A program made the position numbers and the translations under genes. Shown piece by piece: positions 1 through 7,364 of a stretch of DNA of 64,000 nt. Origin of the DNA: Roseococcus suduntuyensis (GTDB lineage Bacteria; Pseudomonadota; Alphaproteobacteria; Acetobacterales; Acetobacteraceae); the NCBI RefSeq assembly GCF_014196305.1, contig NZ_JACIDJ010000001.1, forward strand, positions 1,226,290 through 1,290,289, written 5' to 3'. Position 1 is the first letter of the stretch; each line of letters begins with the position of its first letter. A model generated the notes under the pieces. That model was not told where the DNA came from. It made no database searches and worked only from the letters and a program-made list of their open reading frames with translations.

Positions 1-22
1 AACGAGGAAGGGTGAGCTCGGC

Positions 23-571
23 ATGAGCCTTGAGTTCAACAAGATCGCCGCGGCCGTGCTGACCGCGGGTGTGGCCTTCATGGGCGCGGGCATCGTGGCC
101 GAGGTGCTGATCCACCCCAAGCGCCTGGCCGAGCCCGCCATCAGCCTGGGCCGCGACCCGGCTGCTGCCGCCCCTGCCGCCGCCGCGGCGGCGCCGGCGG
201 CCCCGGCCATCGAGCCCATCGGCCCGCTGCTGGCCGCCGCCAATGCGGAGAATGGCGCCGCCGCCGCCCGCCGCTCCTGCGGCGCCTGCCACAGCTTCAA
301 CGAGGGCGGGCGCAACGGCGTGGGCCCGAACCTCTGGGGCATCGTGGGCGCCAACCATGCGCGGGCGGAGGGCTTCAACTACTCGGCCGCCAACCGCGCC
401 CTGGCCGACAAGCCCTGGGATTTCGAGGCGCTGAACCAGTTCATCGCCGCCCCGGCCCGCGCCATGCCGGGCACGCGCATGGCCTTCGCCGGCATTGCCA
501 ACACGCAGCAGCGGGCGGACATCATCGTCTACCTGCGCAGCCTGTCCAGCAGCCCGGTGCCGCTGCCCTGA
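23..571 (+). CDS. Membrane-anchored class I cytochrome c
   Basis: This is a single-heme electron carrier of 182 residues. An N-terminal hydrophobic segment (about residues 7-30) looks like an uncleaved anchor that places the heme domain in the periplasm. An Ala/Pro-rich linker (about 45-62) follows. The heme site CGACH lies at residues 86-90, and the PGTRM motif near residue 153 supplies the likely methionine ligand. This layout matches alphaproteobacterial CycM/c552-type cytochromes that pass electrons to terminal oxidases. The ATG at 23 lies 7 bases after a stop at 13-15 that may end an upstream gene outside the window. The family is clear; the electron partner is inference. Confidence 0.9.
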   Translation: MSLEFNKIAAAVLTAGVAFMGAGIVAEVLIHPKRLAEPAISLGRDPAAAAPAAAAAAPAAPAIEPIGPLLAAANAENGAAAARRSCGACHSFNEGGRNGVGPNLWGIVGANHARAEGFNYSAANRALADKPWDFEALNQFIAAPARAMPGTRMAFAGIANTQQRADIIVYLRSLSSSPVPLP

Positions 572-615
572 GGCTCGACCCGGCGCTCGTCGCCGCGGCG
601 GAGGCGGCGGCGGAT

Positions 616-1350
616 TTGGCGGGGGAGGCGATTCGCCCGCTGTTCCGCTCCGCCCTGCTGGTGGAGGCGAAGGGCGATGCCTCGCCGGTGACCGAGGCCG
701 ACCGCGCCGCCGAACGCGCGCTGCGCGCCTTCCTGGCCGAGCGCTTCCCCAGCCATGGCATCATGGGCGAGGAATACGGCACCGAACGCGGCGATGCCGA
801 GTACCTCTGGGTGCTGGATCCGATTGACGGCACCCGCGCCTTCCTGACCGGACGCCCCCTCTTCGGCACGCTGATCGGCCTGCTGCACCGGGGCGTCCCC
901 GTGCTGGGGCTGATTGACCAGCCCGTGACGGGCGAGCGCTGGGTGGGTGTGGCGGGCGAGGGCACGCGCTTCACCTCGCCGCTGGGCGGTACCGCGCGGG
1001 CGCGCCCCTGCGCGCGGCTGGCCGAGGCGGAACTCTCCGTCACCTCCCCCGACATCTTCGACGCCGCGCAGCGCCCGGGTTTCGAGCGCGTGCGCCAGGC
1101 CGCCCGCCGCGTGACCTGGGGCGGCGATTGCTACGCCTATGGGCTGGTGGCGCTGGGCCTGGTGGATGCGGTGGTCGAGGCCACGCTCAAACCCTGGGAC
1201 TGGGCGGCGCTGGTGCCGGTGGTGGAAGGCGCGGGCGGCCGCATGACCGATTGGCAGGGGCGCGCGCTGACGCTGGACAGCCCCGGCGATGTGGTGGCCG
1301 TGGGCGATGCCGCGCTGCTGCCGGAGATCGTGGGGCTGCTGGCGGGTTAG
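616..1350 (+). CDS. hisN: Inositol monophosphatase family, histidinol-phosphatase-like (HisN type)
   Basis: This is a metal-dependent sugar/alcohol phosphatase of the IMPase fold. The metal-binding motifs are visible: GEE at residues 51-53, DPIDGT at 68-73, and a C-terminal KPWDWAAL segment. The DPIDGTRAF form is typical of HisN, which removes phosphate from histidinol phosphate in histidine synthesis. The start at 616 is a TTG. The reading frame continues upstream as a plausible N-terminal helix (LVAAAEAAADLAGEAIRP) as far as about 568, overlapping the cytochrome stop, so about 16 residues may be missing from this call. With them the length is about 260, normal for the family. The stop codon TAG is shared with the start of a palindromic repeat. 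Confidence 0.8.
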   Translation: MAGEAIRPLFRSALLVEAKGDASPVTEADRAAERALRAFLAERFPSHGIMGEEYGTERGDAEYLWVLDPIDGTRAFLTGRPLFGTLIGLLHRGVPVLGLIDQPVTGERWVGVAGEGTRFTSPLGGTARARPCARLAEAELSVTSPDIFDAAQRPGFERVRQAARRVTWGGDCYAYGLVALGLVDAVVEATLKPWDWAALVPVVEGAGGRMTDWQGRALTLDSPGDVVAVGDAALLPEIVGLLAG

Positions 1351-1440
1351 AGCGGGATGCGTTGAGGTGGAATCACCGAAAACGCCGAATCCCGCTCTCA
1401 ACGACGGCTGGAGCGGGCTGCGTGAACGCAGCACGCTCCA
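1349..1440. repeat. Family B palindromic element, copy 1, with a second palindrome
   Basis: Arms AGAGCGGGAT (1349-1358) and ATCCCGCTCT (1389-1398) are perfect inverted repeats around a GGAATCA core. A second perfect hairpin follows, with TGGAGCG at 1409-1415 and CGCTCCA at 1434-1440. The tail CTCTCAACGA is shared with the copy in ccoI. The element sits between two convergent genes, and its first bases supply the TAG stop of the upstream gene. It could act as a bidirectional terminator. Confidence 0.7.
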
Positions 1441-1453
1441 CGCGCCGTGGCGC

Positions 1454-1795
1454 TCAGCGCGTGCGTGCCGGGGCCGTCGTGCCGCCGCCGCCACCGGGCA
1501 GGCTGCCCGCCGCGATGGCGCCCAGCGCGGCCAGGGGCACGATCAGCGCGGGCGCCGTCAGCCCCATGCCGCCCGTGACCGTGCCCAGCGCCGGGGGGGC
1601 GGCCTGCATCGGCGCCGTGACCGTCGCTCGGGGCGCGCCGGCCGGCGGCAGCACGGGGCGGGGCCGCGAGACGACGGGGGCGCCGCGCGGGGGCACCACC
1701 ACCTGTTCGCCAGGCGGGATCACCAGCGCGGGTTGCGCGGCGGCAGGCAGGACGGGAAGGGCGAGGGCGGCCAGCGCCACCACGAAGCTACGCAT
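1454..1795 (-). CDS. Small secreted or membrane protein, proline-rich, unknown function
   Basis: This is a 113-residue protein I do not recognise. It starts with a clear signal peptide (MRSFVVALAALALPVLPAAA, ending near AQ). A proline/valine-rich middle follows, then a hydrophobic stretch (about residues 78-98) and a glycine-rich tail. Such short proteins are common in Acetobacteraceae genomes and are usually unannotated. The start at 1795 is chosen because a signal peptide begins exactly there; the frame stays open upstream but then reads as an antisense shadow of the acyl-CoA dehydrogenase gene. It is convergent with the phosphatase gene. Confidence 0.6.
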   Translation of the reverse strand: MRSFVVALAALALPVLPAAAQPALVIPPGEQVVVPPRGAPVVSRPRPVLPPAGAPRATVTAPMQAAPPALGTVTGGMGLTAPALIVPLAALGAIAAGSLPGGGGGTTAPARTR

Positions 1796-1847
1796 GGTGG
1801 CGAGGTAGCGCCGCCGGGCAACCGGTGGCAAGCGAATTCCGCGCGGA

Positions 1848-2984
1848 TCAGCCCCGCAGCAGGTGGCGGGCGATGATGACGCGCATGATCTCGTTGGTGC
1901 CCTCCAGGATGCGGTGCACCCGCAGGTCGCGCACGATCTTCTCGATGCCGTAGTCGGCCAGATAGCCATACCCGCCCAGCAATTGCAGCGCGTCATCGGC
2001 CACGCGGTGGCCGGTGTCGGTGACGAAGCGCTTGGCCATGGCGCAGAAGGCGCCGGCATCGGGCGCCTTTTCGTCCAGCTTGGCGCAGGCGCGCCAGAGC
2101 AGGGTGCGGGCGGCCTCCAGCTCGGTTGCCATGTCGGCCAGCTTGAACTGGGTGGCCTGGAAATCGGCGATGGGGCGGCCGAAGGCGCGGCGTTCCTTCA
2201 CATAGGCCAGCGCGATGTCGAGCGCGGCCTGGGCACCCCCCAGCGAACAGGCGGCGATGTTGAGCCGCCCGCCGTCGAGGCCCGCCATGGCGTAGCGGAA
2301 GCCCTGGCCCTCTTCGCCCAGCAGGGCGGCGGCGGGGATGCGGGCATCCTCCAGGATGACCTGCCGGGTGGGCTGGGCGTTCCAGCCCATCTTTTTCTCG
2401 TTCGCCCCGAAGGAGAGGCCGGGGGTGCCCGCCGGGATCAGCAGGGCCGACACGCCATCGGCCCCCGCGCCCCCGGTGCGGACCATGGTCAGGTAGAGGT
2501 CCGCGGCACCCGCCCCGCTGATGAACTGCTTGGTGCCGTTCAGCACATAGCCCTCATTGTCCCGCGCGGCGCGCGTGGAAAGGGCGGCGGCGTCGCTGCC
2601 CGAGCCGGGCTCGGTCAGGCAGTAGCTGGCGACCTTCTCCATCGTCAACAGCGCGGGCAGCCATTCGGCGCGCTGGGCGTCACTGCCCCAGCGGTCCAGC
2701 ATCCAGGCCACCATGTTGTGAATGGAAAGAAAGGCGCTGGTCGTGGGGCAGCCGGTGGCCAGGGCCTCGAACACCACGGCGGCGTCCAGGCGGGTGAGGC
2801 CCGCGCCGCCGCTTTCCTCGCGCACATAGAGGCCGGCCATGCCGAGGCCCGCCGCCTCCCGCAGCACCTCCACCGGGAAATGCCGCGCCTCGTCCCATGC
2901 CTGGGCGTTGGGCGCGATTCGGTCGCGGGAAAAATCCAGCGCGGTGGCGCGGAGTTCGCGGGTGGCCTCGGGCAGGTCGAACAT
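1848..2984 (-). CDS. Acyl-CoA dehydrogenase, isobutyryl/short-branched-chain type
   Basis: This is a flavoenzyme of 378 residues that oxidises acyl-CoA to enoyl-CoA and passes electrons to ETF. The N-terminal helical domain, the CLTEPGSGSDA motif near residue 125 and the C-terminal LLGGYGYLADYGIEKIVRD block are typical of the family. The catalytic base is probably the Glu of ILEGTNE near residue 363, as in isobutyryl-CoA dehydrogenases. Its ATG overlaps the stop of the upstream indolepyruvate oxidoreductase gene (ATGA), so the two are translationally coupled. That context suggests amino-acid-derived acyl-CoA as substrate. The family is certain; the exact chain specificity is not. Confidence 0.9.
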   Translation of the reverse strand: MFDLPEATRELRATALDFSRDRIAPNAQAWDEARHFPVEVLREAAGLGMAGLYVREESGGAGLTRLDAAVVFEALATGCPTTSAFLSIHNMVAWMLDRWGSDAQRAEWLPALLTMEKVASYCLTEPGSGSDAAALSTRAARDNEGYVLNGTKQFISGAGAADLYLTMVRTGGAGADGVSALLIPAGTPGLSFGANEKKMGWNAQPTRQVILEDARIPAAALLGEEGQGFRYAMAGLDGGRLNIAACSLGGAQAALDIALAYVKERRAFGRPIADFQATQFKLADMATELEAARTLLWRACAKLDEKAPDAGAFCAMAKRFVTDTGHRVADDALQLLGGYGYLADYGIEKIVRDLRVHRILEGTNEIMRVIIARHLLRG

Positions 2985-5900
2985 CAGGCCTCCAGTTCGG
3001 CCCAGCGGGCGCGGACCTTTTCCACATTCGCGGCCTTGATGGGGCCGAAGCCCTTGATGCCCGCGGCGGCCTCCGCCCAGTCGCAGGCGCGGGCGTGGCT
3101 CGCGGGCGTCAGTTGCGCCAAGGCGCGCTCGATGCCCGCACGATACTCCGCGATCAGCGCGCGTTCCATGCGGCGTTCGGCGGTGCGGCCGAAGGGGTCC
3201 AGCGGGGTGCCGCGCAGCGCCTTGCCGTGGCGCAGCAGCCCCATGGCGCGCAGCATCCAGGGGCCGAATGCGCGCTTGGCGGGGCGTTCGGCCTTGGACA
3301 TCAGCGGCGGCGCCAGGTGCATGTTGATGCGCGTGGTGCCCGCGAAGCGGCGGCCGAGCTCCGCCTGCCAGGCGGGGTCCGTGTGCAGCCGCGCCACCTC
3401 GTATTCATCCTTGTAGGCCATGAGGCGATAGAGCTGCGTGGCGACGGCGCGGGAGAGGCGCTGCTCGCCCGGGATCAAGCTGCTCTCGGCTTCGCGCACG
3501 CGGGCCACGAAGTCGGCATAGGCGCGGGCGTAGCGGGCGGACTGGTAGTCGGTCAGGTCCGCGATGCGACGCGCGATGAGGCTGTCCAGGCTTTCCGGCG
3601 TGCGGGGGGCGGCCTCGGCCGCGCGGCGCCCGGCTTCGAAGGCCAGCAGGTTCCGCTCCACCGCGGCGCCGTTCAGCGTGATGGCCTGGCGCAGCGCATC
3701 CCGCCCCATGGGCACCAGGCCGCGCTGCCAGGCCGCACCCAGCAGCCAGATGTTGAGGAAGATGAGGTCGCCGAAATCGCGCTCGATGGTGCGGGCGCCG
3801 TCGAGTGCGACCACCTCGCGCGAAACGGCGCGCACGCTTTCCAGCATGGCCGGCGCGTCCTCGCGCGTCTCGGGGTCCATCACGAAGCGTCCGGTGGGGG
3901 AGACATTGGCGCTGACCACGACGCGGGTGCGCCCGGGGCCCAGCAGCGGGCGGGCCACCTTGCCATGCGCGCCCACCAGGTCGGCGGCGATCACGGCATC
4001 CGCCTGGCCCTGGCCGATGCGCGGGTTGGCCACGCTCCCGCCCGGCGCGCCGATGCGCAGCTGGGCATAGACGCCGCCCCCCTTCTGCGCGAGGCCCAGC
4101 ATGTCCAGCGTCCGAACCGGGCGGCCTTCCATATGCGCCGCCATGGCGAGGATGGCGGAGAGCGCCGTCACCCCCTGGCCGCCCACGCCGGCCAGCAGCA
4201 GGTTCCAGGCCTCGCCGCGGCGGGGTTCGGGGAGGGTGGGGTCGGGCGGCTCACCCTCCAGCACGGGCGTGGGGGGCTTCGCGGGCTCAGCGCCTTCCAG
4301 CGTCAGGAAGGAGGGGCAGAACCCTTCCACACAGGAAAAATCCTGGTTGCAGCCGGACTGGTCAATGCGGCGCTTGCGGCCCCATTCCGTCTCGATGGGC
4401 TCGATGGCGATGCAGTTGGAAACGCGCGAGCAATCGCCGCAATCCTCGCAGACGCGCGGGTTGATGACGGCGCGTTTCGTCGCGCGCGGCGAGAGGTCGC
4501 GCTTGCGCATGCGGCGGCGTTCGGTGGCGCATTGCTGGTCGTAGATCAGGACGGTGACGCCGGGCGTCTCGCGCAGGCGGCGCTGCACGGCGTCGAGTTC
4601 GGCGCGCGGGTGGAAGGTGACGCTGCGGGGGATCAGCGGGTCGCCGCGGTGGCGGTCCGGGTCGTCGCCCACCACCACGACGGCGGCGGCACCCTCCGCC
4701 ACCATCTGCGCGGCGATGCGCGGGACCGTGACCTCGCCTTCCGGCGCCTGGCCGCCCGTCATGGCGACGGCGGAGTTGACCAGGATCTTGTAGGTCATGG
4801 TCACCTTCGCCGCGATGGCGGCGCGCACGGCCATGCTGCCCGAATGGGCATAGGTGCCGTCGCCCATATTGGCGAATACGTGGGGCGTCTCGGTGAAGCG
4901 GTGCTGGCCGATCCAGGGCGCGCCCTCGCCGCCCATATGGGTGAAGAGGTCGCTCTCGCGGTTCATGTCCTTGGCGAGGTAGTGGCAGCCGATGCCGGCG
5001 AGCGCATGGCTGCCCTCGGGGAGCTTCGTGCTCGTGTTGTGCGGGCAGCCCGGGCAGAAATAGGGTTGGCGCAGCGAGAGGGGCTCGGCCGCGCGCGCCG
5101 CCAGCGCGTCCAGCTCCGCCATGCGGGCCGTGAGCTGTTCGGTGTGCAGCCCCTCGGGCAGGGTGGCGGCGAGTGCGCGCAGGATCTGCGCGGCTTCGAG
5201 TTCGGAGAGGTCGCTCAGCACATCCTTGCCGCGCAGCGCGGGGCGGGTGGGCAGGTCGTAGAGCGCCTCGCGCAGCTGGATTTCCAGGAAGGCGCGGCGG
5301 TCCTCCACCACCAGGATGGTGTCGAGGCCCCGGGCGAAGTCGCGCGCCGCCATCGGGTCCAGCGGCCAGACCAGGCCCGGCTTCCAGATGACGAGGCCCA
5401 TCATCCGCGCCAGCTCCGGCGTGATGCCGGCATCGGCCAGCGCCTGCTTCAGCGTGGACCAGGCCTTGCCGCGCACGGCGATGCCGAAGCGCGGATGGGG
5501 CGCCGGCCAGATCACGGGGTTGAGGTTGTTGGCGCGGGCGAAGGCGAGGGCGGCGGGCAGCTTGTGGCGGCGCACGCGCTCCTCGATGGGCAGCGCCGCG
5601 TCCTTCAGGCGGATGTGCAGGCCGCCCTCGGGCAGGGTGATGTCGGGAGCGATGGTGGCGAAGCTGGCGGGGTCCACCGTCAGGCTCATGGTGGCGTCCA
5701 TGGTCTCGGCCACGCATTTGAGGCCGACCCAGAGGCCCGAGAAGCGCGAAAGGGCGATGCCCTTCACGCCATATTCCAGCACCTCGCCCACATCGGCGGG
5801 GTCGAGCAGGGGAATTTCCAGGTCCGCGAAGGCATATTCGCAGCCCGAGGTGACGGTGGAGGATTTGGACGCCGGGTCATCGCCCGCCAGCGCCAGCACG

Positions 5901-6325
5901 CCGCCGAAGGGCGCCGTGCCCGCCCCGTTCGCGTGGCGCAGCACATCGCCCGAGCGGTCCACGCCCGGCCCCTTGCCATACCAGATGGCGAAGACGCCCT
6001 GGTGCTTCGCGTTCGGATAGAGGCCGACCTGCTGCGTGCCCCAGCAGGCGGTGGCGGCCAGGTCCTCGTTCAGCCCCGGCTCGAAATGGACCTGCTGCGC
6101 CTGGAGGCGCTTGTGCTGCTTCGCCAACTCCCGGTCGAAGCCGCCGAGCGGCGAGCCGCGATAGCCGCTGATGAAGCCCGCCGTGTCCAGCCCGGCCGAG
6201 GCATCCAGCTGCCGCACCACCAGGGGCAGCCGCACCAGGGCCTGGGTGCCGGTCAGCAGGGTTTCCCGGCCGGCGGCGTCCCAGCGTTCCTCGAGCGTGA
6301 TGTCCGGGCGCACGATGCTGTTCAT
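2984..6325 (-). CDS. Indolepyruvate ferredoxin oxidoreductase, fused one-polypeptide form
   Basis: This protein of 1113 residues oxidatively decarboxylates aryl- or branched 2-oxo acids to acyl-CoA, using TPP and iron-sulfur centres. The N-terminal half is the IorA-like catalytic region, with the TPP motif GDGTYAHSG near residue 485. A ferredoxin-like cluster region (CEDCGDCSRVSNC, then further cysteines up to CVEGFCPSF) lies near 620-670. A gamma-subunit domain begins at AGVGGQGV near 705. A long C-terminal domain of the family follows. The start at 6325 (MNSIVRPDITLEERW) is chosen because the upstream extension reads as random sequence. It is divergent from an Lrp/AsnC gene, its likely regulator, and coupled to an acyl-CoA dehydrogenase. 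Confidence 0.92.
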   Translation of the reverse strand: MNSIVRPDITLEERWDAAGRETLLTGTQALVRLPLVVRQLDASAGLDTAGFISGYRGSPLGGFDRELAKQHKRLQAQQVHFEPGLNEDLAATACWGTQQVGLYPNAKHQGVFAIWYGKGPGVDRSGDVLRHANGAGTAPFGGVLALAGDDPASKSSTVTSGCEYAFADLEIPLLDPADVGEVLEYGVKGIALSRFSGLWVGLKCVAETMDATMSLTVDPASFATIAPDITLPEGGLHIRLKDAALPIEERVRRHKLPAALAFARANNLNPVIWPAPHPRFGIAVRGKAWSTLKQALADAGITPELARMMGLVIWKPGLVWPLDPMAARDFARGLDTILVVEDRRAFLEIQLREALYDLPTRPALRGKDVLSDLSELEAAQILRALAATLPEGLHTEQLTARMAELDALAARAAEPLSLRQPYFCPGCPHNTSTKLPEGSHALAGIGCHYLAKDMNRESDLFTHMGGEGAPWIGQHRFTETPHVFANMGDGTYAHSGSMAVRAAIAAKVTMTYKILVNSAVAMTGGQAPEGEVTVPRIAAQMVAEGAAAVVVVGDDPDRHRGDPLIPRSVTFHPRAELDAVQRRLRETPGVTVLIYDQQCATERRRMRKRDLSPRATKRAVINPRVCEDCGDCSRVSNCIAIEPIETEWGRKRRIDQSGCNQDFSCVEGFCPSFLTLEGAEPAKPPTPVLEGEPPDPTLPEPRRGEAWNLLLAGVGGQGVTALSAILAMAAHMEGRPVRTLDMLGLAQKGGGVYAQLRIGAPGGSVANPRIGQGQADAVIAADLVGAHGKVARPLLGPGRTRVVVSANVSPTGRFVMDPETREDAPAMLESVRAVSREVVALDGARTIERDFGDLIFLNIWLLGAAWQRGLVPMGRDALRQAITLNGAAVERNLLAFEAGRRAAEAAPRTPESLDSLIARRIADLTDYQSARYARAYADFVARVREAESSLIPGEQRLSRAVATQLYRLMAYKDEYEVARLHTDPAWQAELGRRFAGTTRINMHLAPPLMSKAERPAKRAFGPWMLRAMGLLRHGKALRGTPLDPFGRTAERRMERALIAEYRAGIERALAQLTPASHARACDWAEAAAGIKGFGPIKAANVEKVRARWAELEA

Positions 6326-6335
6326 GGAAGGCCTC

Positions 6336-6375
6336 CCAAGCTTGGACCTTGGAAGCTTGCGCGGGTTCGCGCAAG
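6336..6375. promoter_or_regulatory. Palindromes in the divergent ior/lrp promoter region
   Basis: The 104-base gap between the oxidoreductase and the Lrp gene holds CCAAGCTTGG at 6336-6345, a second AAGCTT at 6353-6358, and a perfect inverted repeat CTTGCGCG (6356-6363) / CGCGCAAG (6368-6375). AsnC/Lrp proteins commonly bind such symmetric sites next to their own gene, so this is a candidate operator. The binding itself is inference. Confidence 0.45.
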
Positions 6376-6429
6376 ATTTCCTGCCGTATCCTGTTGTGCG
6401 GTGCCGAAGAGGCGGAAGGATCTGCTGCC

Positions 6430-6885
6430 ATGGACGCGATTGACCGCCGGATTCTCCGCGCCCTGCATGGCGAGGCGCGTCTGAGCAATGCCGAGCTGTC
6501 CGAACGGGTAGGGCTCTCGCCCTCGCCCTGCTGGGCCCGGGTGCGCAAGCTGGAGCAGGCGGGGGTGATCCGCGGCTACCGCGCGGAGCTGGACCAGGCC
6601 GCACTCGGCCTGCCCGACACGGTCATCATCGAGGTGATGACGGAAAAGCATGACGAGGCGCAGCTGCGCGACTTCGAACAGGCCATCGCCGCCATGCCCG
6701 AGGTGATCGAGGCCTGGCTGGTGACGGGCGAATACGACTACATCCTGAAGGCGGCGGTGGGCGGCACGGCGGGCTATGAACGCCTGCTGCGCGAGAAGAT
6801 CTACCGCCTGCCCGGCGTGCGACACACGCGCACGGCCTTCGGCATCCGGTGTTTGAAGCAGGTGTTCACGCCGGTGCCTGGATGA
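6430..6885 (+). CDS. Lrp/AsnC family transcriptional regulator
   Basis: This is a 151-residue feast/famine regulator. The N-terminal helix-turn-helix (about residues 4-50; LSNAELSERVGLSPSPCW) binds DNA, and the C-terminal RAM domain (about 65-145, with GEYDYILK) binds an amino acid effector. The length is normal. The ATG at 6430 begins MDAIDRRILRAL, the usual family start; the upstream in-frame extension is not conserved in style. Its divergent placement beside the indolepyruvate oxidoreductase and acyl-CoA dehydrogenase genes suggests that it controls them in response to an amino acid. Confidence 0.9.
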   Translation: MDAIDRRILRALHGEARLSNAELSERVGLSPSPCWARVRKLEQAGVIRGYRAELDQAALGLPDTVIIEVMTEKHDEAQLRDFEQAIAAMPEVIEAWLVTGEYDYILKAAVGGTAGYERLLREKIYRLPGVRHTRTAFGIRCLKQVFTPVPG

Positions 6886-6904
6886 GGGGAGCGCACCCCA
6901 TCAG

Positions 6905-7013
6905 AATCCGGCCGCAAGGCGGCCGGCGCGCCCAGACCTACCGGGCGGCCAGGCACGCCGGCGCGCGGCGCGGAAGCCAAGCGGCCGCAGGCCGCGCCCG
7001 GCGTTTGAGGGCG
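6905..7013. repeat. Family A intergenic repeat, copy 1
   Basis: This is a GC-rich element of about 109 bp that begins AATCCGGCCGCAAGGCGGCC and ends CGCGCCCGGCG then TTTGAGGGCG. It matches copies at 34192, 41021 and 41161. It contains two short hairpins (GGCCGC/GCGGCC near the start and GCGGCCGCAGGCCGC near the end). It fills the space between two convergent genes. Confidence 0.8.
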
Positions 7014-7017
7014 TGGT

Positions 7018-7203
7018 TTACAACCCCATGCGGTCCTGCGCATCAAAATACCGCTTCACGATGCCGTAGCCGTAGAACAGGCCGAAGGCGATCAGCATCA
7101 GGCCCCAGGCGTAGAAGAAGCCCTCGGCCAGGGTTACGACGAACATCCCGGCGAGAACCATCAGCGCGGCCATCACCATGAACACCACAGAGGAAACAGG
7201 CAT
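7018..7203 (-). CDS. Small two-helix membrane protein at the end of the cco operon
   Basis: This is a 61-residue protein with two predicted transmembrane helices (about residues 5-26 and 30-48) and a short charged tail (KRYFDAQDRMGL). I do not recognise a named family. Its ATG overlaps the ccoS stop (ATGA at 7203), as with the other junctions in this operon, which is good evidence that it is real and co-translated. A role in cbb3 oxidase assembly or stability is an inference from position only. Confidence 0.65.
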   Translation of the reverse strand: MPVSSVVFMVMAALMVLAGMFVVTLAEGFFYAWGLMLIAFGLFYGYGIVKRYFDAQDRMGL

Positions 7204-7364
7204 CAGCGTTTGTCCTTCCTGACATCGTCATCGTCGAAGAGGATGCGGGCGGCGGCGCCGTCCAGATCCTCGTATTGCCCCGAGCGCATGGCCCAGAGGA
7301 AACCCAGCAGCCCCAGCCCGCCCAGGAACAGCGCCAGCGGGATCAGCCACACCAGGATGTCCAT
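7203..7364 (-). CDS. ccoS: cbb3-type oxidase assembly protein CcoS
   Basis: This is a 53-residue protein with one N-terminal transmembrane helix (MDILVWLIPLALFLGGLGLL), followed by the family-typical FLWAMRSGQYEDLDGAAARI stretch and an acidic end (DDDD). CcoS is needed for cofactor insertion into CcoN. Its ATG at 7364 overlaps the ccoI stop by ATGA, and its own stop overlaps the next small gene. The motif match and the position after ccoI make the call secure despite the length. Confidence 0.9.
   Translation of the reverse strand: MDILVWLIPLALFLGGLGLLGFLWAMRSGQYEDLDGAAARILFDDDDVRKDKR

Noticed and set aside
1351-1453. CRISPR-like or attachment site near the inverted repeats
   Set aside because: There is only one copy with two hairpins, no spacer array and no integrase gene nearby. 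It fits the dispersed palindrome family.
2897-6484. Very long plus-strand open frame (1195 codons) opposite the indolepyruvate oxidoreductase
   Set aside because: It is the antisense shadow of a real gene in GC-rich DNA: its translation is rich in His, Gly, Arg and Ala without any domain, and the minus strand has full family motifs.
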